From assembly GCF_038002965.1 (NCBI RefSeq), contig NZ_JBBOOE010000001.1:2585001-2649000 (forward strand): DNA of 64,000 bases, given 5' to 3'. The translations under genes were made by a program, and so were the position numbers. Shown here in pieces: positions 25,101 to 33,894 of the stretch (its first letter is position 1; the number at the start of each line of letters is the position of its first letter). Origin of the DNA: Robertmurraya sp. FSL R5-0851 (GTDB lineage Bacteria > Bacillota > Bacilli > Bacillales > Cytobacillaceae). Under the pieces are notes generated by a model. That model was not told where the DNA came from, did no database searches, and was given only the letters and a program-made list of their open reading frames with translations.

Positions 25101-25427
25101 CTAATTGCTACTCTCTTTCCCTTTTGGCTTCCACTGAAATATATCTAAGCAAACCTGTCCTTTTTCGCTTACTTTTACACCCTCGCTTTGTAAAGATAAG
25201 ATTTGTTCTTGATACGAAGAATCATCCTGGATCGAGAGTTGCCCTTTTGTGTTTATGACCCGATGCCAAGGCAAACCATACTTTTTACTCATCGAGTGAA
25301 GGATACGAACCACTTGACGAGCAGCTCTTGGACTACCGGCAAGTCTGGCAATTTGCCCATAGGTCATTACTTTTCCTTCAGGAATATTTTTTATTATCAT
25401 TACTACTTGCTCTGTAAATGGCTGCAT
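25101..25427 (-). CDS. Alkyltransferase-like protein (MGMT family, active-site Cys replaced by Trp)
   Basis: 108 residues covering only the DNA-binding domain of O6-alkylguanine DNA alkyltransferases: MTYGQIARLAGSPRAARQVV with the helix-turn-helix and Arg finger. The active-site motif PCHRV is PWHRVI here (about residues 54-59), so it cannot accept an alkyl group. This matches alkyltransferase-like (ATL) proteins, which flip out O6-alkylguanine and hand it to nucleotide excision repair. Start at 25427 with GGATATTC upstream; ribosome site weak. Confidence 0.88.
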   Translation of the reverse strand: MQPFTEQVVMIIKNIPEGKVMTYGQIARLAGSPRAARQVVRILHSMSKKYGLPWHRVINTKGQLSIQDDSSYQEQILSLQSEGVKVSEKGQVCLDIFQWKPKGKESSN

Positions 25428-25459
25428 GTGAATATCCTTTCTTTCCGTCTATTAAATTA

Positions 25460-25745
25460 TAACATTCTCAAATAATAAAAGCTGAGGACAAAAATAGTAA
25501 AGGGTTCCACTTTGAGATGCTTTGCTTAAAATACGTACTGAATAAGCGGAGATTTTTCCGTTAGATGCAGAATGGACCCTCGTTTCGGGGTAAATAAGGG
25601 AAGATTTTCCGCTTATGCAAAGCAAAATCTCCCCTTTTCGAAATTTCAAAGCCAATAGGAGGTATTTCTCCGTCTATTGTAAGCTATTTTTAATAATAAT
25701 TATTAATTAAGCGGAATTTCTCCGTCTATTTCAGCTCGAATGTGA
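25460..25745. repeat. Intergenic stretch with degenerate palindromic motifs
   Basis: No gene is supported between 25428 and 25750. Several related motifs occur: AAGCGGAGATTTTTCCG (about 25544), GAAGATTTTCCGCTTATG (about 25600), GGTATTTCTCCGTCTATT (about 25662) and GCGGAATTTCTCCGTCTATT (about 25711). Copies of this kind are scattered in intergenic regions of some Bacillaceae, as I recall. Confidence 0.5.
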
Positions 25746-25750
25746 CCCTG

Positions 25751-26497
25751 TTATTCTCTTATGCCACCCTCATACAATACTTCAAAATATCGATTAACAG
25801 CATTACCCGCTTCATTGGTAGCTGTTATTCTATAAAAATTATAGGCTGGACTTTTTTCATTGAATACAAGTTGCTTTTCAAATGAACTAGTTAAGGATTC
25901 CGTCACTTCATCCCCAAATCCAGAAGCACCAAATAGTAAGAAATCTGCATCTGTACGACCTTTAAAAGTGATGGTATGATCGCCTTTTGGTAGAAGTGTT
26001 ACCAAATTAACAGGACTCTCGATTGTTAATTGAGGAAGCGTAGTAATTGGTGCTTCCTTGAACAAAAGGCCTTTAAGCGTAAATTCGTAAGTAAGAAGTG
26101 ACGGATCTTCCTGTGATTCGATAGGATTGGAAGTGACAACAAACATGTAGTCACCTGCAGGTAATACATCTCCATTACCATACATGGATCCCCAATTTTG
26201 ATCAGTAATGATAAAATCTGAACCATCTGTATTCGGTCCCCAAGTTACATGAATTGTGCCTTTTTTGGTGGTAGAAAAATGATAATAATGTGTTTCAAGG
26301 TCTAGATATATATTTCCTTTCCATTGAACACTTGTGATTTTCTTTTTTTCTTTAACTTCTTTTGTTACCTTTTCCTCTGCCTTTGCAGAAAGATCCAATA
26401 CCGGGACAGCTTTTGGAGGTAAGAAACTTGGTGTTAGAAATAGCAACACCATAAATAGTCCGATCCCGATTAGTAATAATATTCTTGTTTTTAACAT
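25751..26497 (-). CDS. Membrane-anchored extracellular protein, unknown
   Basis: 248 residues from the ATG at 26497. One N-terminal membrane helix (ILLLIGIGLFMVLLFLTPSF), a Lys/Glu-rich linker (about 40-60), then beta-rich regions: a PPC-like strand pattern (YYHFSTTKKGTIHVTWGP ... GDYMFVVTS) and a C-terminal Ig-like segment ending YNFYRITATNEAGNAVNRYF. The fold suggests a surface-exposed binding protein. No family name recognised and no obvious catalytic residues. Confidence 0.65.
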   Translation of the reverse strand: MLKTRILLLIGIGLFMVLLFLTPSFLPPKAVPVLDLSAKAEEKVTKEVKEKKKITSVQWKGNIYLDLETHYYHFSTTKKGTIHVTWGPNTDGSDFIITDQNWGSMYGNGDVLPAGDYMFVVTSNPIESQEDPSLLTYEFTLKGLLFKEAPITTLPQLTIESPVNLVTLLPKGDHTITFKGRTDADFLLFGASGFGDEVTESLTSSFEKQLVFNEKSPAYNFYRITATNEAGNAVNRYFEVLYEGGIRE

Positions 26498-26680
26498 TCC
26501 GCCTTGCACCCTTTCCTAACAATAAATGGGTGGTTGATCCGCTGCTATGTTGTTTGCTGTATCTGTTTTCACTATTAAGGTAGACGGGACTTTTTTTATA
26601 AATGTTACATATTTCCATAAAAATAACACAAATATTGAGTTTGTCTCTGTTTCAAACGTGTAATAGTCCTTCTTTACATA

Positions 26681-26716
26681 AAAAAACACTTCTCCCAATT
26701 TAGAAGAAGTGTTTGT
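26681..26716 (-). terminator. Terminator of the small acidic protein gene
   Basis: AACACTTCTTCT pairs with AGAAGTGTT on the minus strand, followed by T7. Confidence 0.75.
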
Positions 26717-26721
26717 GTACA

Positions 26722-26928
26722 TTACTTTTTCTCCTCAAAGTAATCTGTAAATTCTTTCGTATCTGTTAAGTCTTTATTTTTATAATAAGGATTATCCACT
26801 GTAGAATCCTCTGGATCTAAATTTGTTTTAATAACTAACATGGGTGCTTCTGTATGTTTGGCGATTACACGATCATCTAATTGTTCAAAATCAGGTAGTT
26901 TATCGCTTCCAGGTTTTCTTGGTTCCAC
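26722..26928 (-). CDS. Small acidic hydrophilic protein, unknown
   Basis: 68 residues. The GTG at 26928 is preferred because AGGAGG lies 9 bases upstream; a GTG at 26934 is too close to it. The sequence is hydrophilic and rich in Asp, Glu, Pro and Lys (KLPDFEQLDDRVIAKH, DPEDSTVDNPYYKNKD), with no membrane segment. It may be a small spore or stress protein, but I recognise no family. Confidence 0.6.
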   Translation of the reverse strand: MEPRKPGSDKLPDFEQLDDRVIAKHTEAPMLVIKTNLDPEDSTVDNPYYKNKDLTDTKEFTDYFEEKK

Positions 26929-27034
26929 GGTCACACACCTCCTAATGATAGGATGCTTTAAAGAATCAGAACTATGTACGAAAATATTTTGTTAGGTAAA
27001 TACTATTGTTAAAAGGCATAGGAGGGAATAAAGT

Positions 27035-27226
27035 TTGGGAGCAATTCAAAGAAATGGCTGGACGTTTGAGACCGAATTTAGTGTGATTAAACAAAAGGGT
27101 TCGATTCAAGTGTATCATCATGGTGATTTCAAAGAAGAAATTACCTTTGATTTTCACGGGAATTTTCCGAACCACGATGAAATAGAAAAGATCGTCGATA
27201 TCTATTGTGAAAGCCACCATATTTAA
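27035..27226 (+). CDS. Small protein, possibly YbxH/DUF5370-like
   Basis: 63 residues from a TTG with AGGAGGG 8 bases upstream. MGAIQRNGWTFETEFSVIKQ, then GSIQVYHHGDFKEEITFDF and IEKIVDIYCESHHI at the end. The layout resembles the Bacillus YbxH family (DUF5370) as I remember it. Function unknown. It is followed 80 bases later by another small-protein gene on the same strand. Confidence 0.6.
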   Translation: MGAIQRNGWTFETEFSVIKQKGSIQVYHHGDFKEEITFDFHGNFPNHDEIEKIVDIYCESHHI

Positions 27227-27306
27227 TATTGGTTTTTTATGGTACGTACCTAAATGAAAAAGTAGGAAATAATATGAACGATAACCTTGAAAGGGAGGGA
27301 TTTTCT

Positions 27307-27987
27307 ATGTCTTTAGAATGGTTTGACCGAGTAAGTGGCGAATTGCAGGATCATCTAGAGTCTATTTGTGATAAGTATGATCAAGTAGGTCATATGTCTG
27401 TTGATCGTGGTGCAAAACATCCACGAATGGAGTTTTACGTAGAAACAGAAGACGATGATCGAGAGTATTTCTGTACCCTTTATTTCGATCCACATAACGA
27501 AGAGTTCTATATTGATTCCATTGATGTAGAGCTTGGGCAAACGTCAAAAACAATCCTTGCTGATATCGAGGACATAATCGATGCGGTCCATGAAAGTTTG
27601 CATGACTTTATGAATGATGATGATTTCGATGATGATGATTACTACGAAGTGGACGACGACGAAAATGACGATGTTGAAGTTGATTATGTTCTTATGGACG
27701 ATGAAGATGAAAGCGATGATATACTAGAACAAGTTGATGTCGAGTGGGAGACACCTGAAGTGACGGCCTTTATGTACGAAGATGAAATTGAAGTTTCCTA
27801 CCAGTTCGGTATTGTCCAAGAGACAGGGGACGGTGTTCTTCGCAGAGTGAACAGAATTTGGACAGATGACGACGAATTAATAAAAGACGAAACCAATTTT
27901 ATCTTCTCTAAAGAGGAAGCTAGTACGATTATTGCCATGATCGCGAGCCATATGGATTCTTTAAGCGACTTTAACTATGACCGGTAA
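27307..27987 (+). CDS. Acidic protein of unknown function
   Basis: 226 residues from the ATG at 27307 with AAAGGGAGGG upstream; a longer frame from 27229 lacks this. A middle stretch (about 100-155) is extremely acidic, with runs such as NDDDFDDDDYYEVDDDENDD. The flanking parts look folded (MEFYVETEDDDREYFCTLYF; FSKEEASTIIAMIASHMDSL). No family recognised. The acidic linker suggests two small domains joined by a flexible charged region. Confidence 0.7.
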   Translation: MSLEWFDRVSGELQDHLESICDKYDQVGHMSVDRGAKHPRMEFYVETEDDDREYFCTLYFDPHNEEFYIDSIDVELGQTSKTILADIEDIIDAVHESLHDFMNDDDFDDDDYYEVDDDENDDVEVDYVLMDDEDESDDILEQVDVEWETPEVTAFMYEDEIEVSYQFGIVQETGDGVLRRVNRIWTDDDELIKDETNFIFSKEEASTIIAMIASHMDSLSDFNYDR

Positions 27988-27997
27988 GCAGCCAGCT

Positions 27998-28026
27998 AGA
28001 TCACTCGATTTGAGTGATCTATTTTT
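27998..28026 (+). terminator. Terminator after the acidic protein
   Basis: AGATCACTC-GATTT-GAGTGATCT followed by ATTTTTT. Confidence 0.85.
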
Positions 28027-28045
28027 TAGCTCAACCGGTTCTTGC

Positions 28046-28378
28046 TTATATTTTTTTATTTATTAATTCATCTGCAAACGTTAAAACGGCTTGGCCATTA
28101 CAAGTTCCGTAGTGCATGGGTTGAATCATATCTATCGGTAACTGCAATCCCTCTTTTTTGGCTAATTTTTGAAAGTCAGGAAGTAAATAGCGTACCTGTG
28201 GAGCCACAAGTAACACATCTGCTTTTCGTAAATGTTCTAAATGTCGCTCAACTTCTCCTACACCAATTGCCCAAATATGATAGGCATCCTCTCCGTATTG
28301 CTTCGCAACTTCCTGCATTTTTGTAACCAATAAACTTGAGGAAAATCCCCCACCACAGCATAAAAGAATATGTTTCAT
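28046..28378 (-). CDS. Orphan PTS lactose/cellobiose-type IIB component
   Basis: 110 residues with the phosphocysteine loop at the start: ILLCCGGGFSSSLLVTKM, where Cys7 or Cys8 takes the phosphate. The rest fits the CelA/ChbB Rossmann-like IIB fold (VEVERHLEHL region, VLLVAPQVRYLLPDFQ). No IIA, IIC or glycosidase gene is near, so it either works with a remote permease or has a regulatory role. AGAGGC precedes the ATG. Confidence 0.88.
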   Translation of the reverse strand: MKHILLCCGGGFSSSLLVTKMQEVAKQYGEDAYHIWAIGVGEVERHLEHLRKADVLLVAPQVRYLLPDFQKLAKKEGLQLPIDMIQPMHYGTCNGQAVLTFADELINKKI

Positions 28379-28444
28379 TGTTAATAAGCCTCTTTCTTTT
28401 TATAATATTAAGTGATATTACCGATTTAGCGCACTCCCTGATAT

Positions 28445-30064
28445 TTATACCCTCTTCTTCTCCGGCATGTATTTCATCCATTTTTTTTGCTTATAGCTAG
28501 CACCTAAATAGGCTACAAAGGAAGCTGCTGATATTCCCACTCCTATTTTCCAAATGAAAGGGTTCATTACATACAACCCAAACCCTACACCCATTAATCC
28601 AACTAACAAAAGCTGAAACATTTGCTTTTTATGATTTTCTTGAGTAATAAATAGGAACTTTCGTCTTTGTTCGGTTTCCTTTAATCGCTCGAGCTTTTGT
28701 GGTGTTTGAAGAAATTCATTGGCTGAGTGAAGTACTTTAAAGATCGGTTGTGATTGAAGCCACTGCCAGATAAAGGTCCATTTATTACTTTGGTTCCTAA
28801 GCCAATCCATAAACACTGGTTTCCCAAGATCTAGTGGTTCTTCTTCTGGAGCCACGTTTCGAAGAATCCCCTCTATTGTTCCAACAGACCGTGCTAAAAA
28901 CACGAATCTTGTAGGTACCTGAATGGGAAGGGCTTGAATTATGTCGTTCATTTCTAACTTTAAAGCAAGTAGGTCCATATTTTTCAACTCGCTCATTTGA
29001 AAGGACAAGAGCTCAGATAAAAGCCTCTCCATTACTTGAGTATCCGCATCTGGCAGTAAAAATCCTAATTGTGCCAAACACTCTACTGCCTTTTTGTAAT
29101 TCTTGGCTAAGAATGCCTCAATAAGTGCTTGAAAATAAGAGGCATCTCTTTTACTGATTTGTCCTACCATTCCAAAATCTAATAAAATAATTTTTCCTTC
29201 CTGACTAATCATCACATTTCCCGGATGAGGATCTGCGTGAAAATAACCTGGTTCTAACCATTGTGGCAGGAAGAGTTCAATGAGTTTTTGAGCGATTTCT
29301 TTACGACTGATTTCTACCTGTTTTAACCCTTCGACATCGGTCAGTTTTATTGCTTCTACCCATTCCATGACAAGCACCTTTTTCGTACAGAGCTCCGGAA
29401 ATACATTTGGTATTTTAACTGTATCATGATCACTAAATCGGTTGGAAAATGATTGTAGGGCCTCTAACTCTTTTGCAAAGTCTAGCTCCCTTTCAATCAC
29501 TTCTCTTAGTTCCTTATATAACATTTGAAAATTAATAAATCCTTTCGGTACCGGGACAAAATGGTCAGCGAACCAAATGATCATTCCTAGTGTCCGAAAA
29601 TCGATTTGAACGATAGATTGTATGTTTGGACGCTGAACTTTTACAGCCACCTTTGTTCCATTCTTTAACAATGCTTGGTACACTTCTCCGATAGAGGCAG
29701 ATGCGATCGCCTCTTTTTCAATAGATTCAATATGCTGGTAAATAGAGCCTCCCCATTCTTTTTCAAGGATTTTCTCTATATCCTCCCATTTTGACGGCGG
29801 TACATGATCAGTCAGGTCCTCCATTTGTTTGATAAATCCATGTGGAAGTAAATCTGAACGAATACTTAATATTTGACCAATTTTAATCAATAAACCTTCT
29901 AATTCGAACAGGGTTTTCCGAAACCGCTCACCAATCTTCCCCCAAAGCTTTTCCCACTCTGATTCAGGCTTTCTTCGTAGCTTGTACCAGTAGATTTCTA
30001 GAAATATAGTAAATGCTAGAGACAACACCTTTGTCATGCGAATGAACTTACTTTGAACTTTCAT
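28445..30064 (-). CDS. ABC1/UbiB (AarF)-family atypical kinase
   Basis: 539 residues. UbiB signature segments: KIGQILSIRSDLLP (KxGQ motif, about 62-75), ASIGEVYQA (Ala-rich loop), KVAVKVQRP (ATP Lys), HADPHPGNVMI (catalytic loop) and LLDFGMVGQ (DFG). Two membrane helices close the protein (about 485-525). Homologues support isoprenoid quinone biosynthesis or lipid handling; Bacillus makes menaquinone, so the exact role is open. Start overlaps the upstream acetyltransferase by 17 bases. Confidence 0.9.
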   Translation of the reverse strand: MKVQSKFIRMTKVLSLAFTIFLEIYWYKLRRKPESEWEKLWGKIGERFRKTLFELEGLLIKIGQILSIRSDLLPHGFIKQMEDLTDHVPPSKWEDIEKILEKEWGGSIYQHIESIEKEAIASASIGEVYQALLKNGTKVAVKVQRPNIQSIVQIDFRTLGMIIWFADHFVPVPKGFINFQMLYKELREVIERELDFAKELEALQSFSNRFSDHDTVKIPNVFPELCTKKVLVMEWVEAIKLTDVEGLKQVEISRKEIAQKLIELFLPQWLEPGYFHADPHPGNVMISQEGKIILLDFGMVGQISKRDASYFQALIEAFLAKNYKKAVECLAQLGFLLPDADTQVMERLLSELLSFQMSELKNMDLLALKLEMNDIIQALPIQVPTRFVFLARSVGTIEGILRNVAPEEEPLDLGKPVFMDWLRNQSNKWTFIWQWLQSQPIFKVLHSANEFLQTPQKLERLKETEQRRKFLFITQENHKKQMFQLLLVGLMGVGFGLYVMNPFIWKIGVGISAASFVAYLGASYKQKKWMKYMPEKKRV

Positions 30065-30527
30065 TCCCGATCCTCTCGTTTCCCTTTAAGAGTAAAAAAT
30101 GAGTACTATTTGGGAAATACTCTCCCGTTTGAAATCCAAAACTTAGATAAAATCGATCTGCTTCCATTGTGTCTGTATGTAAAACAATGACATGAAAATG
30201 TGGAGCAGCTTTAGAGAGGATTAATTCTAATAATAATTTCCCTACCCCCATCCTTCTATATCTTTTTCTTACATAAAACCTTCGCAGCCTTCCAATGCTA
30301 GGTTGCTTTGAAAAGGGGTCTTGATTTAGTCCACCTATTGCCACAAGTCCTCCATTTAAAGCAAAAACACCATATAGCGCTTCACCAGATAGAGAAAAAC
30401 GGTTGTCACCAGTTTCATAGTCATTAACTAACCTTTTTACAAAATTGAACCCCTCTTTTTTACTCTCTGATATCAAAGCATTGATATCTACTTGAGAAAG
30501 ATTGTTTATTTTACGAACCTCAAACAT
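30048..30527 (-). CDS. GNAT-family N-acetyltransferase
   Basis: 159 residues from the ATG at 30527 (GGAGGAG 8 bases upstream). CoA motif: RRFYVRKRYRRMGVGKLLLEL (RxxGxGK-type), followed by VIVLHTDTMEADRFYLSFGF. It overlaps both neighbours (DUF3267 gene upstream by 8 bases, UbiB gene downstream by 17), so the three are an operon. Substrate unknown. Confidence 0.85.
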   Translation of the reverse strand: MFEVRKINNLSQVDINALISESKKEGFNFVKRLVNDYETGDNRFSLSGEALYGVFALNGGLVAIGGLNQDPFSKQPSIGRLRRFYVRKRYRRMGVGKLLLELILSKAAPHFHVIVLHTDTMEADRFYLSFGFQTGEYFPNSTHFLLLKGNERIGNESSK

Positions 30528-31146
30528 TTTTAAGCTCCTCCAATAACTTCCAATATGTTCTGGGACCACCGTTTACAATTACAGCGTGCTTAGGTACTTG
30601 AAATAAGACTAGAAAGAAAACGAGTATATCAACTGAAGAGGCCAATGAATTTAGTAGCACTAGTATTTTAACAGGAGTTGATAAAAGACCTAACCAACCT
30701 AGCACCAATGGTAATAGGATGGAGAGGAGCAAATAAGGAGCAATCGAGATGATAAGAAACCTAATTTTACTCATTTTCTCTTCTGTGATTACAAAACCGC
30801 CAAACCAACTAAGTCCTATATATGTTATTTTCGACTTATGAAAATTAGGAATAAAAACTAAATGTAATATCTCATGGATCACAACCAAGAGCCATAGAGC
30901 TCCAACATAAATTAAGTTGAAGTTTATTTCTACACCGTTATCTGATATTCCGAATTCCTTTAAAGTTAAAGGAGAAAGTAGATTCACAATCGAAATCGTT
31001 ATCCAACCATTTAAAAACATAAACGGCAATGAAAGTAAAATAGAACTCCATACATTTTTCGGTTCTCGTAGAGCAATCCAGCTTTTGGTAAGTAACTCTC
31101 TCTCGACAGATTCATCAAAAATTGGGTATTTTCGACTGATTTTCAT
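30520..31146 (-). CDS. DUF3267 membrane protein (putative zincin peptidase)
   Basis: 208 residues with four or five membrane helices. The HExxH zinc motif appears as HEILHLVFIP (about residues 90-99) inside or next to a helix, which is the basis of the putative zincin label of DUF3267. First gene of the operon with the acetyltransferase and UbiB-like kinase. Proteolytic activity is not demonstrated for the family. AGGGTATAG upstream is a moderate ribosome site. Confidence 0.82.
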   Translation of the reverse strand: MKISRKYPIFDESVERELLTKSWIALREPKNVWSSILLSLPFMFLNGWITISIVNLLSPLTLKEFGISDNGVEINFNLIYVGALWLLVVIHEILHLVFIPNFHKSKITYIGLSWFGGFVITEEKMSKIRFLIISIAPYLLLSILLPLVLGWLGLLSTPVKILVLLNSLASSVDILVFFLVLFQVPKHAVIVNGGPRTYWKLLEELKNV

Positions 31147-31216
31147 CTATACCCTCCTTTACTTTTGATAATGTAATACGAAACCACTGGTATGTTGGTT
31201 TCATTTTTCTAATTAA

Positions 31217-31249
31217 AAAACACGCGATTCTCCTGTTTAATCGCGTGTT
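31217..31249 (-). terminator. Terminator of the EAL gene
   Basis: ACACGCGATT paired with AATCGCGTGT, then a T-run on the minus strand. It overlaps the stop codon of the EAL gene. Confidence 0.75.
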
Positions 31250-32062
31250 AGTCTATATTTAAGTATTTATCAAGATAAGCGGTAAACTCAGAATAAGGTA
31301 GAGGCTTTGCAAAATAATAACCTTGTACTTCATCACACTCTATTGTTTTTAGAAAATTCACCTGTTCTAACGTTTCTGCTCCTTCAGCCAGTACTTTTAG
31401 ATTCAGGTTATGACCAAGTGTAACAATTGATGTCATGAGGGTATCTTCTTCTTTCGGTATATTTAATAGAAATATCCGATCGATTTTTAGACGATGAATA
31501 CTTAATTTCTTTAAGTAACTTAGTGAGCTATATCCTGCTCCGAAATCATCTAAGCTAATATGAATCCCTAAATTCTTAATATCTTCAAGTATCTGACTTG
31601 ATTTTTCAAAATTAAACAGGCTTCCTTCCGTGATTTCTAAGTCTAATAACCTCGGTTCCAATCCCGTTTCTTTAAGTATTTCTTTAATATCCTGCAAAAG
31701 TCGAGGATGCTGAAGTTGTACCGAGGATAAGTTAACAGACACCCGTAAATCAAGGCCAAACAACTCATTTATCTCTACCGTTTGCGTACAAGCCTTTTTC
31801 AATACCCATAACCCAATTTGATTAATTAAATGTAATTCCTCCGCTAGCTGTATAAACTTCAATGGAGAAATAATCCCTTTCGTTGGGTGATTCCATCGAA
31901 TGAGAGCTTCCATCCCAATAGGTTTCCCGGAAATTAAGGAAAGCTGAGGTTGATAAAACACTTCGAATTGTTCGGCAATGACAGCATGGTGAAGCTCTAG
32001 CTCAATGTCTCTCTTTTCATTGGATTCTGTAAGAAGCTTACTATTATATACCATGACTCTTA
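31248..32062 (-). CDS. EAL-domain c-di-GMP phosphodiesterase, probably lacking its former N-terminus
   Basis: The EAL domain has its key motifs: EALIRWNHP (EAL), the loop 6 sequence LDDFGAGYSSL, and AEGAETLEQV. It should cleave c-di-GMP to pGpG. The frame starts around MVYNSKLLTESNEKRDIELE, which looks like the tail of a GGDEF domain, so the sensor and GGDEF parts that usually precede EAL are missing. A membrane-helix fragment just upstream (32089-32325) is probably what is left of the original start. Starts at 32062 or further up at 32192 (unlikely, non-family residues). Confidence 0.75.
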
Positions 32063-32088
32063 TGTCATTTACTGGAGGAACATGTATC

Positions 32089-32325
32089 TTAGTTAAATTC
32101 GCATTTTTCCCGTAAAGTACTATCAAGTATATATCCGAAAACCAAAAGGACCAATGATAATAAAACAAATAATAAGGTGGGAGCTTTCCCAAACCGCTTA
32201 GGTGGTTCAGACAATTTTCTTTTTACTAGTTTCCTTGAAACTAGGACCACTGTCAAAATGGTAAGGAAATACCCAAAAAGAAACAATAGTATATGGATAT
32301 TAGAGTCTATTTCTAGGGAGGTCAT
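32089..32325 (-). pseudogene. Membrane N-terminus of a former GGDEF-EAL protein
   Basis: 78 residues with two hydrophobic helices (HILLFLFGYFLTILTVVLVS and LLFVLLSLVLLVFGYI), then a short tail and stop. The frame ends 27 bases before the EAL frame begins. The likely history is an internal deletion that removed the GGDEF (and maybe PAS) segment and put the two ends out of frame. It could alternatively be a separate small membrane protein. Confidence 0.5.
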
Positions 32326-32420
32326 ACTATTTTCCTTCTTTCGCTACGTACTAATACTCTTAGTATCGGTTGACCACTGAATTAATTAAGAAAAAAAGCA
32401 GATAAATTCCCCTGAATATA

Positions 32421-32450
32421 AAAAAGAGCTACCAAATTAGCAGCTCTAAA
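32421..32450 (-). terminator. Terminator after the acetyltransferase pair
   Basis: AGAGCT-loop-AGCTCT followed by a T5 run on the minus strand. Confidence 0.6.
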
Positions 32451-32460
32451 CAAGGAATAC

Positions 32461-32936
32461 TTATATATGTAGAGTCATAACAAACTGTTCTCCAAGCGAA
32501 CCAATCACTCTTCTCCCCGTATCTTGAAATCCTACTCGTGCATACAGATTTTGCGCTGGGACATTTTGATGATTAACCCCTAGAACGATTTCGTCACAGC
32601 TTGGAAATTGATTTTGTATATATTTCTTGAGCAACAGTAATCCTTGTTTTGCATTACCCCTCCCCTGTTTTGAATAATCAATGGAGAATGCCGTTAATAG
32701 CATAGAATTGGGGTTATTTGAATATCCTTCACACGTGAAGTCGAATGGAAAATGAAAAAACCAACAGGAACGTCATCTTCTACAATCACAATCGGAAATT
32801 GTCCCTCTTGTACTTCGAGCACATGACTAGGCAAGGCGGTAAACTTCACTTGATCGTTAGGAAGTTCAAAAGAAAATAACCTCTCCTTATATTTAAGTTG
32901 GAATAGATCTAGACTGATATTTTTTGTTTGGCTCAT
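32461..32936 (-). pseudogene. GNAT acetyltransferase, frameshifted
   Basis: The first frame (MSQTKNISLDLFQLKYKERL to VPVGFFIFHSTS) is the N-terminal half. The rest, EGYSNNPNSMLLTAFSIDYS then KQGRGNAKQGLLLL (CoA loop), is in the next frame. The switch is near 32735. Joined they give a normal GNAT of about 158 residues. The start at 32936 overlaps the stop of the upstream acetyltransferase (TAATG) and has GGAGG upstream. Possible sequencing error. Confidence 0.78.
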
Positions 32937-33454
32937 TACTTCCTCCACTCTTCCTCAAGGATGGCGTAGTAATACTCATCCCACCACCCATCACCATTTG
33001 GGATACATTTTTTAAAATATCCTTCCCGTCTCATCCCGATTTTTTCCATTACACGATAGGAACCTATATTTTCAGGCTGACATGTAGCGATGATTCGATG
33101 TAACTTTAATTCCTCAAATCCATACTGCATTACTGCTTTCGCAGCCTCGGAGGCAAATCCTTTATTATAATAATCTGGATGAAACACCCATCCAATCTCA
33201 TAAGTGTGTTCGCCAAAATAACGATGAAATACAATATGTCCAATAAGAGTAGCACTTTCTTTTAATATAACCGGGTACTTCTCAACCTTCTCCCCCATAT
33301 TATCAAACACAAACTGCTTTGCATCTTCTTTAGTGAAAACACCTTCTGGAATATACCTCATTACATCCAAATTTGATGTATATTCGTAAACTGCTAGGTA
33401 GTCGTTTATATCAAAATCTCTTATTATTAACCGTTCTGTTTCTATAAACATCAT
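32936..33454 (-). CDS. RimJ/RimL-type GNAT acetyltransferase
   Basis: 172 residues, starting at ATG 33454 (or the next ATG) behind AGGAGTG. It has the RimJ/RimL pattern: ETERLIIRDFDINDYLAVYE at the start, YEIGWVFHPDYYNKGFASEA (CoA loop region) and LHRIIATCQPENIGSYRVME then KIGMRREGYF. Such enzymes acetylate ribosomal protein N-termini, antibiotics or small amines; the target cannot be told. Confidence 0.88.
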   Translation of the reverse strand: MMFIETERLIIRDFDINDYLAVYEYTSNLDVMRYIPEGVFTKEDAKQFVFDNMGEKVEKYPVILKESATLIGHIVFHRYFGEHTYEIGWVFHPDYYNKGFASEAAKAVMQYGFEELKLHRIIATCQPENIGSYRVMEKIGMRREGYFKKCIPNGDGWWDEYYYAILEEEWRK

Positions 33455-33574
33455 TGCCACTCCTATAAAACATAATATAAATTTCCTAGACTAAACATTC
33501 GATATAAATGGAAATATTTCCTTCTTCCTAAAATATTAGATTGCTGAATGGGAAAAAGAACATTAAGATTAAGT

Positions 33575-33893
33575 TATCTAGACTTTAGGGGGCAAGATTT
33601 TATTGCGTAGCATGATGTGATTCCTTCATATTCATACAAAAAACAATCATGATCTTTCGCTCTTAACCCAGGAATGAAAATTGGTTCCCCACTCCATAAT
33701 GTAGATACCACAAACAGTGAGTATATGACGTGGCTCTTATTGGTGGTCTTACCCTGTACAAAAAACTGTTGGAATGAATTTGGTGCACAACCCATTGTTA
33801 GCTCTCTCCTATGAGAGATGACTACGAACAGAAAAATGCTTAATTTCAAATTCATTCCACTGTTTGTGGAATATAATTCTGGAAGGTTGAACA
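33575..33893 (+). ncRNA. Candidate bridge RNA region of the IS110 element
   Basis: The 430-base gap 33461-33894 has no supported gene. Its later part has hairpin-forming pieces, e.g. AGCTCTCTCCTATGAGAGATGACT (about 33800), and TTCATTCCACTGTTTGTGGAAT (about 33850) just before the transposase. IS110 elements transcribe a guide RNA from this upstream position. The RNA is inferred from layout, not seen as a known fold. Confidence 0.35.
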
Positions 33894-33894
33894 A

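Noticed and set aside
25013..25475. Plus-strand frames of 81 and 90 codons
   Set aside because: They are antisense to the TyrRS remnant and the alkyltransferase-like gene.
26516..26722. 68-codon minus-strand frame MYTNTSSKLG...
   Set aside because: Runs through the terminator of the neighbouring gene and has no ribosome site. The 212-base gap seems gene-free.
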